Below are positions 25,251 to 34,414 of a stretch of DNA of 47,799 nucleotides, in pieces; position 1 is the stretch's first letter; each line of letters starts with the position of its first letter. The notes under the pieces were generated by a model. The model worked only from the letters and a program-made list of their open reading frames with translations, did not search any database and was not told the DNA's origin. Origin of the DNA: Telmatospirillum sp. GTDB lineage: Bacteria; Pseudomonadota; Alphaproteobacteria; Rhodospirillales; Magnetospirillaceae. Location of the stretch: positions 1-47,799 of the forward strand of contig WASQ01000049.1 in assembly GCA_009712185.1 (NCBI GenBank), given 5' to 3'. A program made the position numbers and the translations under genes.

Positions 25251-27944
25251 ATGTGGACGATCGGCCCGTTGACCTTCGTCTTGCCCTGGGCTTTGGGGGG
25301 CGCGATTGTCCTGCCGCTGCTGTGGTGGCTTTTGAAAACCACGCCGCCGTCTCCACGGCGCCAGATTTTTCCTGCGATCCGGTTGCTGGCGGGGCTTTCC
25401 GTCGCCGAACGGACCGCTGCCAGGACGCCTCTCTGGCTGGTGGCTTTGCGGATTCTGCTGGCGATCCTGGTGATTTTGGCGGCCTCGCATCCGGTGATCG
25501 ACGGTGGTCCGGCTCCGGCCGGGGGATCGCTTCTGCTGGTCATCGACGATGGCTGGGCGGCGGCCCGGTTCTGGGCGGGGCGCGAAACGCATCTTCAGCG
25601 GTTGCTGGCCGACGCCGAAAGATCCGGCCGTTCCGTCCGCTTGTTGCGGACGGCACCGCCCGCCGACGGATCCCCCGTGACCCTGTCCCCGCCGATGGCC
25701 GCCGCCGATGCCAGGGCGCAGCTTCAGGCGGCCGGCCCTCAGCCCTGGCCCGTGGACCGGAGCGGAGCGGCGCGCGCTCTGGCGGCCTTGCCGCCGGGGC
25801 CGCAGCGGGTGGTCTGGATCACCGACGGGCTGGCTTCGCCCGACGACCGGGCGCTGATCTCCCGCCTCCGGTCGGCCGGTCGCCTGGAAATGGTGTCGCC
25901 GCCCTCCGGCGCGGAGGCCAAGGTTTTGCTGCCGCCGTCGCCCGGCGCGCGCGGGGTCGAGGTCCGGCTGCTGCGTGTCCAGGGCCCCGGGGCCGAGGCG
26001 ACCGTCCGGGTCCGTGATGGCGCGGGGCGGACGCTGGGTCTGGCGACGGCCCGTTTCGCCGCTGGCGAGGGGGCTGCCACGGTTTCCGTCGCCATGCCCG
26101 ATGAGTTGCGCAACCGCGCCGCCCGCATCGATATCGACGGTGAGGACAGCGCCGGGGCGACGGTTCTTCTCGACGACCGCTGGCGGCGCCACCCGGTGGG
26201 ACTGGTCGAGGACAAGGCGGGCGGCGGAGCCTCCCCCCTGCTCGACGACCTGTTTTACATGGAGCGGGCCCTGGAGCCCTTCTCCGATCTTCACCGCGGG
26301 ACCGTGGCGGACCTGGTGCGCCGCGATCTGGCGATGATCGTGCTGCCCGACGATGGCGCGCTGTCCGATGAGGATGCCCAAACCCTGTCCGCCTGGGTCG
26401 AGGGCGGGGGCGTGCTGCTCCGGCTGGCGGGCCCGAAACTGGCGCAAAACCCGGACGGTCTGTTGCCTGTCCGGTTGCGGGGCGGCGGGCGGATGCTGGG
26501 CGGCGCGATGAGCTGGACCCGTCCGATGGCGCTGGCGCCGATCGAGGGCAACAGTCCTTTTTCCGGATTGCCGGTGCCGTCCGATCTCAAAGTGGCGACA
26601 CAGCTTCTGGCAGAGCCCGGACCCGACCTCGATCAGCATGCCTGGGCGCGCCTTGCCGACGGGACGCCCCTCGTCACCGGAACGGAGCGGGGAAAGGGCT
26701 GGCTCGTCCTGATCCATACGACGGTCGGGCCGGCCTGGAGCAATCTGGGATTGACGGGGCTCCTGCCCGGAATGGCGCAGCGCCTTCTGGCGCTGTCGCG
26801 CGGCTTTGCCGGGCAGATGGGGGACCATCCGCTGGCTCCCGACGAAGTTCTCGATGGATTCGGCCGGTTGGGCCCTCCCGGAGGCCGCGTCGAGGCCCTG
26901 CTTCCATCCGGCGCGGACGGCCGGCCGGTCGCCATCGGCCCGGCCCACCCACCGGGATATTACGGCGACGCCTCGGCCCGGCGGGCTCTCAATCTGGGGC
27001 CGGCGGTGGCGGCCCTGACGCCCCTGGCCGTTCCCTCCGGCATCGCCCGGTCGGTCCTCGGAAGCCGGGCCGCCGACATCGATCTTCAGCCGCCCCTTCT
27101 GATGGCTGCGCTGTTCCTGCTGTTCATCGATCTTCTGATCGTGCTGGCCCTGCGCGGCCATCTCCGGCTGCCCCGCCGGGGGCTGGGGATGATGGTCGCG
27201 ATTGTCGCCGCCATCGGGGTGATGGCCGGCGACGGCCCGTCGCGGGCCGCGGATCTTGACCGTCAGGCGGCCCTGGAGACCCGGCTGGCCTATGTTCTTA
27301 CCGGTCAGGCGCAGGTCGATGACGAAAGTCGCGCCGGCCTTCTCGGCCTGTCGCAACTGATCCAGCGACGGACCACGGCCTCCTTCGGGGAGCCGGCCGG
27401 CGTCGATGTGGCGCGCGATCCCCTGATGCTGTTTCCGCTTCTCTACTGGCCGGTGACCGACGGCCAGGGCGCTTTGACCGCGGCGGCGCGGGACAGGGTG
27501 AACGATTACATGCGCAAGGGGGGCATGATCCTGTTCGATACCCGGGACCTGGGCCAGGCGGGGCCCGGACGCCTCAGAACGCTGACCCAGGGGCTTGATA
27601 TTCCGCCACTGGCGGCGGTGACCGAGGAGCATGTGCTCAGCCATTCCTTCTACATCCTGCGATCGATGCCCGGGCGCCTGGACGGGGCGCCGGTCTATGT
27701 CGCCGCCGAGGGCGACCCCGCCAATGACAACGTCTCGCCGGTGGTGATCGGCGCCCATGACTGGGCCGGGGCCTGGGCGGTCGACCGTCGCGGCGACCCG
27801 TTGTTCGCGGTGGTGCCGGGTGGCGAGCAGCAGCGCGAGATGGCGTTCCGGTTCGGTGTCAATCTGGTGATGTATGCCCTGACGGGCAGCTACAAGGCCG
27901 ATCAGGTCCATCTGCCCGCCATTCTGGAGCGCCTCAAGCGATGA
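25251..27944 (+). CDS. DUF4159 membrane protein with BatA-like N terminus
   Basis: From ATG 25251 the protein has 897 residues. The N terminus has two membrane helices: FVLPWALGGAIVLPLLWWLL at about 7-26, followed by the RRQIFPAIRLL motif of the BatA/aerotolerance N-terminal domain, and LWLVALRILLAILVILAASHPVI. A long periplasmic-type middle follows. A hydrophobic pair lies at about 610-665 (LLMAALFLLFIDLLIVLAL and MVAIVAAIGVMA). The last 200 residues form the DUF4159 domain, with FPLLYWPVTDG, YMRKGGMILFDTRD and LSHSFYIL. It sits 5 bases after DUF58 and overlaps the next gene by 4 bases. The molecular role is unknown. Confidence 0.88.
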   Translation: MWTIGPLTFVLPWALGGAIVLPLLWWLLKTTPPSPRRQIFPAIRLLAGLSVAERTAARTPLWLVALRILLAILVILAASHPVIDGGPAPAGGSLLLVIDDGWAAARFWAGRETHLQRLLADAERSGRSVRLLRTAPPADGSPVTLSPPMAAADARAQLQAAGPQPWPVDRSGAARALAALPPGPQRVVWITDGLASPDDRALISRLRSAGRLEMVSPPSGAEAKVLLPPSPGARGVEVRLLRVQGPGAEATVRVRDGAGRTLGLATARFAAGEGAATVSVAMPDELRNRAARIDIDGEDSAGATVLLDDRWRRHPVGLVEDKAGGGASPLLDDLFYMERALEPFSDLHRGTVADLVRRDLAMIVLPDDGALSDEDAQTLSAWVEGGGVLLRLAGPKLAQNPDGLLPVRLRGGGRMLGGAMSWTRPMALAPIEGNSPFSGLPVPSDLKVATQLLAEPGPDLDQHAWARLADGTPLVTGTERGKGWLVLIHTTVGPAWSNLGLTGLLPGMAQRLLALSRGFAGQMGDHPLAPDEVLDGFGRLGPPGGRVEALLPSGADGRPVAIGPAHPPGYYGDASARRALNLGPAVAALTPLAVPSGIARSVLGSRAADIDLQPPLLMAALFLLFIDLLIVLALRGHLRLPRRGLGMMVAIVAAIGVMAGDGPSRAADLDRQAALETRLAYVLTGQAQVDDESRAGLLGLSQLIQRRTTASFGEPAGVDVARDPLMLFPLLYWPVTDGQGALTAAARDRVNDYMRKGGMILFDTRDLGQAGPGRLRTLTQGLDIPPLAAVTEEHVLSHSFYILRSMPGRLDGAPVYVAAEGDPANDNVSPVVIGAHDWAGAWAVDRRGDPLFAVVPGGEQQREMAFRFGVNLVMYALTGSYKADQVHLPAILERLKR

Positions 27945-29986
27945 GCCCGCTCCATCTTCTGTTTTCGCCGCTTCTGCCCTGGTGGGCGCTGGCCCTGGCG
28001 GCGGCGCTGGTTCCGCCGTTGCTGTGGTGGGGCGGGCATGGAAGCCGCCGGATGTGGTGGCGTCTGCTGCCTTTCGCCGTTCTGTTGCTGGCGTTGGCGA
28101 ATCCGCGGCTGGCGCGGGAGGAGGCCACCGCCCAGGACGACATCGCGGTGGTCTTGGTCGACGACAGCTCCAGCATGGGCGCGGGAGACCGGCCCGCCCA
28201 ACGCGCCGCGGCGCTGACCGGGGTCCTGGAGCGGCGGGGGCGGATGCCCCATCTGTCGGTCCGGGTCGAGCATTACCGGCCTGCCGCCGGCCATGACGAG
28301 GGAACGCGGCTGTTCGCCGCGCTGGACCGGGTGCTGGCCGATGTGCCGCGCCGCCGGCTGGCGGGCGTGATCGCGATCAGCGACGGCGAGATCCATGATG
28401 TTCCCGACCGTCCCGACGCGGCGGTGCCGTTCCATCTTCTGCTGGCGGGCCATCGCAATGACCGTGACCGCCGTCTGGTGATCGAGCAGGCCCCCGGATT
28501 CGGGATCGTGGGCGGCACCGCCACTGTGACCTTCCGGGTGGACGACCCCGGACAATCGGGATCGACCGACCTCGCCGTCCGGCGTGACGGCGGGGCGCCG
28601 TCGCATGTCAGCGTCCCGCTGAACCATTCGACTTCGGTGGAGGTGCCGGTCGAGCATGCCGGCGCCAATATCGTGGAACTGGAGGCCGCCCCGGTTCCGG
28701 GAGAACTGACCCTGGTCAACAATCGTGCTGCGGTATCGTTAAGCGGGGTCCGCGACCGGCTTCGCGTGCTGTTGGTATCGGGGGAACCCCATGCGGGAGA
28801 GCGCAACTGGCGCAATCTTCTGAAGGCCGATCCCTCCGTCGATCTGGTGCATTTCACGATCCTGCGCCCGCCGGAAAAGGATGACCGCACGCCGCTTCGG
28901 GATCTGGCTCTGATCGCCTTTCCGGTCCGCGAACTGTTCGAGGAGAAACTGCACGATTTCGACCTGATCATCCTCGACCGCTATCGCCGACGCAGCGTTC
29001 TGCCGCCGGTCTATTACCAGAACATCGCGACCTATGTCCGCGACGGCGGCGCCCTGCTGGTGGCCGCCGGACCCGAATTCGTCCTCCCGGATTCCCCCTT
29101 CAACACCGCGCTGGCCGATGTGCTGCCGGCGGCGCCGCGCGGCCGGATGGAGGAGGACCCTTTCCTGCCGACGCTGACAGACGTCGGCCATCGCCATCCC
29201 GTCACCGCCGGGCTTCCGGGGGCGGAGGCCGATCCGCCGCACTGGGGACGAGGGATGCGGGCGATCGCGAGCGAGGTGCGGGGACACGGCACCACGCTTC
29301 TGCAGACGCCGTCGGGGCTGCCTCTGGTGGTGCTGGACCGGGTCGGGGAGGGTCGCGTGGCGCAGGTCATGAGTGACACGGTCTGGTTGTGGGGGCGGGG
29401 CTGGGACGGCGGCGGGCCGCAGGCCGAATTGACGCGCCGGCTGGCCCATTGGTTGATGCGCGAACCGGAACTGGAGGAAGAGCAGCTTGGCGCCGAAATC
29501 CGTGGCGGACGGCTGTTCGTGGAACGGCGCAGCCTGACCCCGGGAGACGCGGATGTGACGGTGACGGCCCCCGACGGAGCCACCCGGACGCTGCATCTGA
29601 CGGCCGGCACGCAGGGGCGCGAAAGCGGCGCCGATACGGTTGATCAGCCCGGTCTGTGGCGCGTTTCCGATGGCACGCATGTCGCCCTGGCCGGTGCGGG
29701 AGCGCTCAATCCGGTGGAGATGTCCGATCTCCGGGCGACACCGGACAAGGTGAAGCCGGTTCTGGAGGCCTCCGGCGGCGGATGGCGCTGGATCGATGAC
29801 GGCCTGCCGGAGATCCGGTTCGTCGGAGCCGATCGGGCGGCTTCCGGGTCCGACTGGTTCGGGCTTCGGGCCAACGACGACAAAGTGGTGACCGCGGTGC
29901 GCGACAGCGCGCTGATTCCGGGGCCGCTTCTGCTGATCCTGGCCCTGGGCGGCCTCGCCCTCGCCTGGTGGCGCGAGGGGCGATGA
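27941..29986 (+). CDS. VWA-like membrane protein
   Basis: The 681-residue product has two N-terminal membrane helices (about 8-28 and 38-55), then IAVVLVDDSSSMGAGDR, which carries a DxSxS metal-site motif of a VWA-type domain. A large extracytoplasmic region follows, in which LRVLLVSGEPHAGERNWRNLL and the following segments resemble the glutamine-amidotransferase-like fold of such proteins. A last helix PLLLILALGGLALAWW precedes the basic end REGR. It closes the moxR operon and probably works with the MoxR and DUF58 partners. No peptidase or catalytic residues were identified. Confidence 0.8.
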   Translation: MSPLHLLFSPLLPWWALALAAALVPPLLWWGGHGSRRMWWRLLPFAVLLLALANPRLAREEATAQDDIAVVLVDDSSSMGAGDRPAQRAAALTGVLERRGRMPHLSVRVEHYRPAAGHDEGTRLFAALDRVLADVPRRRLAGVIAISDGEIHDVPDRPDAAVPFHLLLAGHRNDRDRRLVIEQAPGFGIVGGTATVTFRVDDPGQSGSTDLAVRRDGGAPSHVSVPLNHSTSVEVPVEHAGANIVELEAAPVPGELTLVNNRAAVSLSGVRDRLRVLLVSGEPHAGERNWRNLLKADPSVDLVHFTILRPPEKDDRTPLRDLALIAFPVRELFEEKLHDFDLIILDRYRRRSVLPPVYYQNIATYVRDGGALLVAAGPEFVLPDSPFNTALADVLPAAPRGRMEEDPFLPTLTDVGHRHPVTAGLPGAEADPPHWGRGMRAIASEVRGHGTTLLQTPSGLPLVVLDRVGEGRVAQVMSDTVWLWGRGWDGGGPQAELTRRLAHWLMREPELEEEQLGAEIRGGRLFVERRSLTPGDADVTVTAPDGATRTLHLTAGTQGRESGADTVDQPGLWRVSDGTHVALAGAGALNPVEMSDLRATPDKVKPVLEASGGGWRWIDDGLPEIRFVGADRAASGSDWFGLRANDDKVVTAVRDSALIPGPLLLILALGGLALAWWREGR

Positions 29987-30010
29987 CGGGCGCCCTGGCG
30001 GGCGTTCCGG

Positions 30011-30508
30011 TCAGTTGTCGGCGGGCGGATCATCCCAGGCCGTGACGCTCCACCGTCCATCCGGGGCGCGGTGCAGGCGGAACAGGCTGACCTGACCGGT
30101 GGCGGCCGTCGGCGGGGGCCCGCCGGGATCAACCTCCTGCTGTTCGATCGCCAGTTCCCATCCGTCGGCGGGGGCGGCCGGGTCCGGGCGGCTCGTGACA
30201 AACCGGTAGGCGAGGTCCCTGGCCGGCCCCGAAGGACCGGCGAAAACCTCCGCATACTGGTCTGAGCCGGCGTCGACCAGGCGGCAGAGGTCCGGCCGGT
30301 TCCGTTGAAAGCAGGCCAGAAGAGTGTCGACGGCGCATTGGGGACTGACCGGGCTGCCGATGCAATCGCCGCTTCCACCCGCGGTTCCGCCCTCCGCCGC
30401 AGTGATGCGAAGCCAGGGAGCCGGGGCGTCGGTCTGATCCGCGGCACAGGCGGCGAGCAGTGGAATGATCGCGGTGATCGGAACTAAGCGTCGGAGGCGT
30501 GGCTTCAT
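30011..30508 (-). CDS. Putative lipoprotein
   Basis: From ATG 30508 the product has 165 residues. It begins MKPRLRRLVPITAIIPLLAAC, a lipoprotein signal peptide with lipobox LLAAC, so Cys21 is expected to be lipidated. The mature part is acidic and Gly/Pro-rich, with further cysteines in GDCIGSPVSPQCAVDTLLACF and DLCRLV, and ends DGRWSVTAWDDPP. It resembles NTF2-like or DUF4878-type lipoproteins in its last 80 residues, but no family is claimed. It converges with the moxR operon, with only 24 bases between stops. Confidence 0.7.
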   Translation of the reverse strand: MKPRLRRLVPITAIIPLLAACAADQTDAPAPWLRITAAEGGTAGGSGDCIGSPVSPQCAVDTLLACFQRNRPDLCRLVDAGSDQYAEVFAGPSGPARDLAYRFVTSRPDPAAPADGWELAIEQQEVDPGGPPPTAATGQVSLFRLHRAPDGRWSVTAWDDPPADN

Positions 30509-30713
30509 CGGATCAGGGATGTCCTTGTGACTGTCGGCGTTTTCCCCCACGGCGGTGCGTCGCGGTCCCCGTGGTCAAATCTGACAGAGGAGCCCATGTA
30601 TCAGGAGGAGGCGGGCAGGATGCCCGGCCCGACCCGCAAGGCAACCAAATGTTGGAGTCCGCCCACTAACACAAGGCGGGACGCCGGTCCCCAAGGGCGC
30701 AATGCCCCAGCGG

Positions 30714-31463
30714 TCACAGAAGGCGGAGGCCGGCCGCGGGCAGCGCTTGTGTCTGCTCGTCCGTTGTCCCGCCGGACAGCACCACGCCGGTGGCCCCGTG
30801 AAGGGGGAGGATCGTAAAGGGAGAGGCCTGATCCAGCTTTTCCGTGGTCGCCAGGATCCAGGTTTCCCGGGACTGCCGGGCGATCAGGCGTTTGATCGCC
30901 GCCTCCTCGGCATCGCCGGTGGTGAATCCCCGGTGGGGATGGATGCCGGTCACGCCCATCAGGAACAGATCCGGAGCCAGCAGGGAAATGGCGCCGGCGG
31001 CCTCCGCCCCGACCGTCACCATGGAATGCCGGTAAAGGCGCCCCCCGATCAGCCAGACATCGATTCCGGAATGATCTTCCAGCGCCGACGCAATGGTGGG
31101 GCTGTGGGTGGCGATGGTCAGGCGGAGGTCCGGGGGGAGGCGCCGGATCACGGCCTCGTTGGTCGTGCCGCCGTCGACGAAAACCAGCATTCCCGGCCTC
31201 AACAGGGCGACCGCCCGGTCGGCCAGCGATCTCTTCTCGTCCTCGCAAAGAGTCCGGCGGGTGGCGAAATCCGGAAGGTCCGGCTGACGGGGCAGAGCGC
31301 CGCCGTGCACCCGGGCCAGCAATCCTTCGGCGGCCATGTCCCTGAGGTCGCGCCGGATCGTGTCCTCCGACAGGCCGAGATCCCCGGCGATATCCTTGGC
31401 GACGATGCGACCATCCCGCCGCAGCCGTTCGAGGAGGAGGCGTTTGCGTTCGCTGGTGAGCAT
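30714..31463 (-). CDS. DeoR-family transcriptional regulator
   Basis: The 249-residue protein opens MLTSERKRLLLERLRRDGRIVAKDIAGDLGLSEDTIRRDLRDMAAEGLLARVHGGALP, the classic DeoR winged helix. The C-terminal sugar-phosphate sensor domain includes VFVDGGTTN, IATHSPTIASAL, VWLIGGRLYR and DLFLMGVTGIHPHRGFTTGD. It is likely a repressor responding to a phosphorylated sugar or nucleoside metabolite. The ATG 31463 fits the domain start; the frame further upstream crosses the intergenic operators. It is divergent from the DUF4406-like gene, and two inverted 16-bp sites lie between them, so it probably controls both. Confidence 0.9.
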   Translation of the reverse strand: MLTSERKRLLLERLRRDGRIVAKDIAGDLGLSEDTIRRDLRDMAAEGLLARVHGGALPRQPDLPDFATRRTLCEDEKRSLADRAVALLRPGMLVFVDGGTTNEAVIRRLPPDLRLTIATHSPTIASALEDHSGIDVWLIGGRLYRHSMVTVGAEAAGAISLLAPDLFLMGVTGIHPHRGFTTGDAEEAAIKRLIARQSRETWILATTEKLDQASPFTILPLHGATGVVLSGGTTDEQTQALPAAGLRLL

Positions 31464-31479
31464 GATGATGTCTTGACTC

Positions 31480-31495
31480 TGCACGAAGTTGCACG
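31480..31495 (-). promoter_or_regulatory. Candidate DeoR-family operator, copy 1
   Basis: TGCACGAAGTTGCACG lies 17 bases upstream of the DeoR-family start. It has an internal direct repeat TGCAC-N5-TGCAC with a 10-base period. It matches, in inverted orientation and at 15 of 16 positions, the copy at 31550-31565. Confidence 0.6.
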
Positions 31496-31549
31496 TAACA
31501 AAATGAATGTACTGATTTATGGCGGATTTTGCACCACATAAATCGATTT

Positions 31550-31565
31550 CGTGTAACTTCGTGCA
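31550..31565 (+). promoter_or_regulatory. Candidate DeoR-family operator, copy 2
   Basis: CGTGTAACTTCGTGCA is the inverted partner of copy 1 and lies 13 bases before the DUF4406-like start, overlapping its likely promoter. The centres of the two copies are 70 bases apart, a distance at which a tetrameric DeoR-type repressor could loop the DNA. A further TGCAC at 31530-31534 lies between them. Confidence 0.6.
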
Positions 31566-31577
31566 GCGAGGGAAGTC

Positions 31578-31949
31578 ATGCTGATTTTGATCGCGGGTCC
31601 CTATCGGTCCGGAACGGGCGACGACCCGGTGCGGATGGCCGAAAATCTGAAGCGGCTCGAGGAACCGTCCTATGCCCTGTTCAAGGCGGGCCATGTGCCG
31701 ATGAGCGGAGAATGGGTCGCCCTGCCGGTAGGGGCGGCGGCCGGCGGCCGGGGCGTGGGCGACGACCTCTATGAGGAGATCTTTCATCCGGTGGCCGGCC
31801 GGTTGCTGGCGATCTGCGAGGGCGTTCTGCGGCTGCCCGGGGCCTCCAAGGGGGCGGACAATGATGTCGTGCTGGCCCGGAAAAGGGGCATTCCCGTCTG
31901 GTTCAACCTGGAGGAGGTTCCGGGAATTATCGGCACCGAGAGGCAGTAG
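31578..31949 (+). CDS. DUF4406-like / nucleoside 2-deoxyribosyltransferase-like protein
   Basis: This 123-residue protein starts LILIAGPYRSGTGDD, resembling the N-terminal motif of DUF4406 and nucleoside 2-deoxyribosyltransferase-type folds (IAGPYxS), and contains PMSGEWVALP, a polar central part and GASKGADNDVVLARKRGIPVWF near its end. These match a small family often encoded beside sugar or nucleoside regulators. The substrate is unknown. AGGGAAG is 4 bases ahead of the ATG, and the operator-like site at 31550-31565 sits in its leader, so the divergent DeoR-family protein probably regulates it. Confidence 0.72.
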   Translation: MLILIAGPYRSGTGDDPVRMAENLKRLEEPSYALFKAGHVPMSGEWVALPVGAAAGGRGVGDDLYEEIFHPVAGRLLAICEGVLRLPGASKGADNDVVLARKRGIPVWFNLEEVPGIIGTERQ

Positions 31950-31997
31950 CTCCGGCGTCCCCGCCTGTGGGAAAAGACTCCGGCAGGGACGCCGGAG
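31950..31997. terminator. 12-bp hairpin after the DUF4406-like gene
   Basis: CTCCGGCGTCCC (31950-31961) and GGGACGCCGGAG (31986-31997) pair perfectly with a 24-base loop, directly after the stop codon. Only a weak TCTCTTT follows, so termination is likely but not of the classic type. It may also serve the convergent bacteriohemerythrin gene. Confidence 0.5.
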
Positions 31998-32066
31998 CCA
32001 CTGTCTCTTTCGGTGGCACAGGCGTCCCTTGTCCCGGGGGGCGGTCTCCTCCGCCGCGTGATGCGG

Positions 32067-32477
32067 CTATTTGATGCCTTTGGCGTTCAGATGCGGGCCA
32101 TATTTCTTGTCGCTGCCCTGGATGTGCTTGACCAGCCAGTTCTTGAGGAAGTTCATGACCTCCAGCGACAGGGTGCTGGTGGCGCCGGATTTGTATTTGC
32201 TTTGCACATCGAGAACCTGACGTGTCAGGTCGGCATGTTCCTTTTTATGCGCGGCGGCATCAGGATACCCGGTTTCCTGGAAGAATTTTTCCTCGCGGGC
32301 GAAATGCATCACCGTGTAGCTCACGAGACCGTCCAGAATCTTACCCAGGGCATCCTTTCCATGGCCGCCCTGAATGGCGTCATAAAGTTCGTTCACCAGC
32401 GAAACGAGCTTCTTGTGATCCTCGTCGATCACCGCCACTCCGACGCTCATGGCGTTGTTCCAGGTCATCAACGGCAT
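32067..32477 (-). CDS. Bacteriohemerythrin
   Basis: The 136-residue protein is a single hemerythrin domain that binds O2 at a di-iron site. All seven iron ligands are in place: His21 (IDEDHKK), His58 and Glu62 (YTVMHFAREEKF), His77 and His81 (AAHKKEHADL), and His118 and Asp123 (LVKHIQGSDKKY). There is no membrane segment or fused signalling domain. It may store, deliver or scavenge oxygen. It lies about 100 bases downstream of a soluble chemotaxis receptor in the same direction, which suggests a link to oxygen behaviour but not a shared operon for certain. Confidence 0.93.
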   Translation of the reverse strand: MPLMTWNNAMSVGVAVIDEDHKKLVSLVNELYDAIQGGHGKDALGKILDGLVSYTVMHFAREEKFFQETGYPDAAAHKKEHADLTRQVLDVQSKYKSGATSTLSLEVMNFLKNWLVKHIQGSDKKYGPHLNAKGIK

Positions 32478-32576
32478 CTTGGAATCCCCTTTTCTTTCTC
32501 ATGAGAAATTGCACAGGCCTCTTCTCTTCCCTTTGCTGCGGCGACGGGGGACTGGCGGAAGACATTGTCTTCCGGA

Positions 32577-33848
32577 TCAGCCGACGGCATCGCGCAGGCT
32601 TTCCGTCTGATCGACGGTGCTGCTGGCAATCGAGGCGAAGCGGTCCAGCGCCTGGGCAATGCCCTCGACGCTCGTCGCGGCCTCCTCGATACAACTCATG
32701 ATCGTGTCGAACGATCCTCCCTCGTCCTGAACCGAGGCGGCGATGCCGTCCACCAGTTCGTGAATCGAGACAAAGCCGTCATTGACGGTCGTCACCATGC
32801 GGACGACTTCGCCGGTGGCGTCCCGGATGGTGGACAGGCGCGCGTCGATTTCCTCCGTGGCCTTCGACGTCTGGTTGGCAAGATTTTTCACCTCGCCCGC
32901 GACCACGGCGAAGCCTTTTCCGGCCTCGCCGGCCCGGGCGGCCTCGATGGTGGCATTCATGGCGAGAAGATTGGTGCGATGGGCGATATCCTTGATCAGC
33001 TTCGCGACCGAGGCGATCTGTCCGACCGTTGCCAGCAACTCGGTGATCCGTTCGTTGGTTTTCCGGGATTCGGCCATCGCCGTGGTGGCCCGGTCCTGAG
33101 ACTTGACCACCCGCTCCTTCACTTCACCGACGCCGCGCATGATTTCGCCCATCATGCCGCTGACCATGCGGACATTCATTGCGGCCAGAGAGGCATTTCC
33201 CGACGCGGCCTGGGCCTCCTCATTAATGGACCGCGCCCCGTCGATCACCGACGTCAGGCCGGTGGACAACGACAGCGACGTGGCGGGAACGGGAGGGGGG
33301 GCGACCGTCGCGGCGGCGGCCACGGCTTCCGCGGCTTCCTTGTCCGCCAGGGCCAGCCGGGCGTCGATCAGGGCGCTGCTGACCCGGGCTCCGATCGTCG
33401 CGGCGTGCGGCGGCTGAGGCTGTTGCCGGGCGTCCCGGCGACCGTCCACGCGATCGAGATGATCACGGACCATCGCAAAATTGGCGCTGATGAGAATCGT
33501 CATGGGCCAGCCGTTCGCCTGGCAGGTCCGGATCAGGGTCGCGGCCTCGTCAAGGCCAGACCGGCCGTTGATCACCGTTCGCCACAGAGCCGCCAGCGAT
33601 GGAGCCAGTTGGGCGCCACCAGGACTGTCGGACAGGACTCTGCGCGCCAGTGCGGGCAGATCGTCATCCGCCAGGGACACCGGGGTTTGAGCGCGGGCTT
33701 CCGGACGGAATGCCCGCACGATGCCGAGACACCAGGCGAGACCGGTTTCCAGCAACGGTTCCTCCCAATATTCCGGCGGGAAACGATCAACGGTTTCCCG
33801 TTTACCCGCAGGTTTTATTTTATCATACCGCTGGTACGGTACCCTCAA
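32577..33848 (-). CDS. Cytoplasmic methyl-accepting chemotaxis protein-like
   Basis: The 423-residue protein has the MCP signalling hairpin [42 protein letters not shown] at about 290-335, flanked by long coiled coils with methylation-type helices. No transmembrane segment is visible. The N-terminal 150 residues ([29 protein letters not shown] to [11 protein letters not shown]) are of unknown type, predicted helical. It is therefore a soluble receptor or signalling adapter. The only start in this frame is 33848; the first 20 residues are weakly supported. Confidence 0.87.
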   Translation of the reverse strand: MRVPYQRYDKIKPAGKRETVDRFPPEYWEEPLLETGLAWCLGIVRAFRPEARAQTPVSLADDDLPALARRVLSDSPGGAQLAPSLAALWRTVINGRSGLDEAATLIRTCQANGWPMTILISANFAMVRDHLDRVDGRRDARQQPQPPHAATIGARVSSALIDARLALADKEAAEAVAAAATVAPPPVPATSLSLSTGLTSVIDGARSINEEAQAASGNASLAAMNVRMVSGMMGEIMRGVGEVKERVVKSQDRATTAMAESRKTNERITELLATVGQIASVAKLIKDIAHRTNLLAMNATIEAARAGEAGKGFAVVAGEVKNLANQTSKATEEIDARLSTIRDATGEVVRMVTTVNDGFVSIHELVDGIAASVQDEGGSFDTIMSCIEEAATSVEGIAQALDRFASIASSTVDQTESLRDAVG

Positions 33849-33907
33849 GCTTCGCTACCGTGCCGCGCTTGTAACCGTTTCGCAATGATGTGTATCAATT
33901 TTTACGA

Positions 33908-34414
33908 TTACATGCCGGGCGCATCGCGACGGGTCGCCCGCTGCGCGAAATGCCGCGCGATCCGGCGGTGAAAAGGCAAAATCACGGCCAGATAAGCCCG
34001 CCCCAGACGATTGTGGGTGCGGACCAGGGTGGACATCCTGATGGTTGTCTCCGACGCGGTGGGGTGGGCGGCGTCGACGACCACGATGAAATTGAGGTGG
34101 GCGTCATCCATCCCGAGGACGACCCTTGTCCGTGAGGAACTGATCACCGGGAACATGCCGATCGTTCCCGGCCGTCCGCGACCGTCCGCGGCGGTTTTGA
34201 GGCCCAGACCGGCGGCAATGGCGTCGCGCAACGACAGCAGCATGGCAACCCACGGGGCGGGCGGGCGTCCGAAAATGCGCTCCGCCCCCGCCCGTGCGTC
34301 GAGCGAGGCTTCGGGCCATGTCACCGCGTAGCAGTCGGCAAAATCGGCGCCGGGCAGAAGAGAAAACAGATCGGCGGACGGAGGTTCGGAGACCGCACGG
34401 GGCGCAGATGGCAT
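33908..34414 (-). CDS. DUF2867 domain protein
   Basis: The 168-residue product contains LFSLLPGADFADCYAVTWPEASLDARAGAERIFGRPPAPWVAMLLSLRDAI, then GMFPVISSSRTRVVLGMDDAHLNFIVVVDA and TTLVRTHNRLGRAYLAVILPFHRRIARHF. This fits the DUF2867 family, which has no established function. It is not in an obvious operon, and lies 59 bases upstream of the chemotaxis receptor in the same direction. Confidence 0.8.
   Translation of the reverse strand: MPSAPRAVSEPPSADLFSLLPGADFADCYAVTWPEASLDARAGAERIFGRPPAPWVAMLLSLRDAIAAGLGLKTAADGRGRPGTIGMFPVISSSRTRVVLGMDDAHLNFIVVVDAAHPTASETTIRMSTLVRTHNRLGRAYLAVILPFHRRIARHFAQRATRRDAPGM

Noticed and set aside
25242-27911. Minus-strand frame of 889 codons opposite the DUF4159 gene
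   Set aside because: Composition bias product of a GC-rich antisense frame; no start signal or domain.
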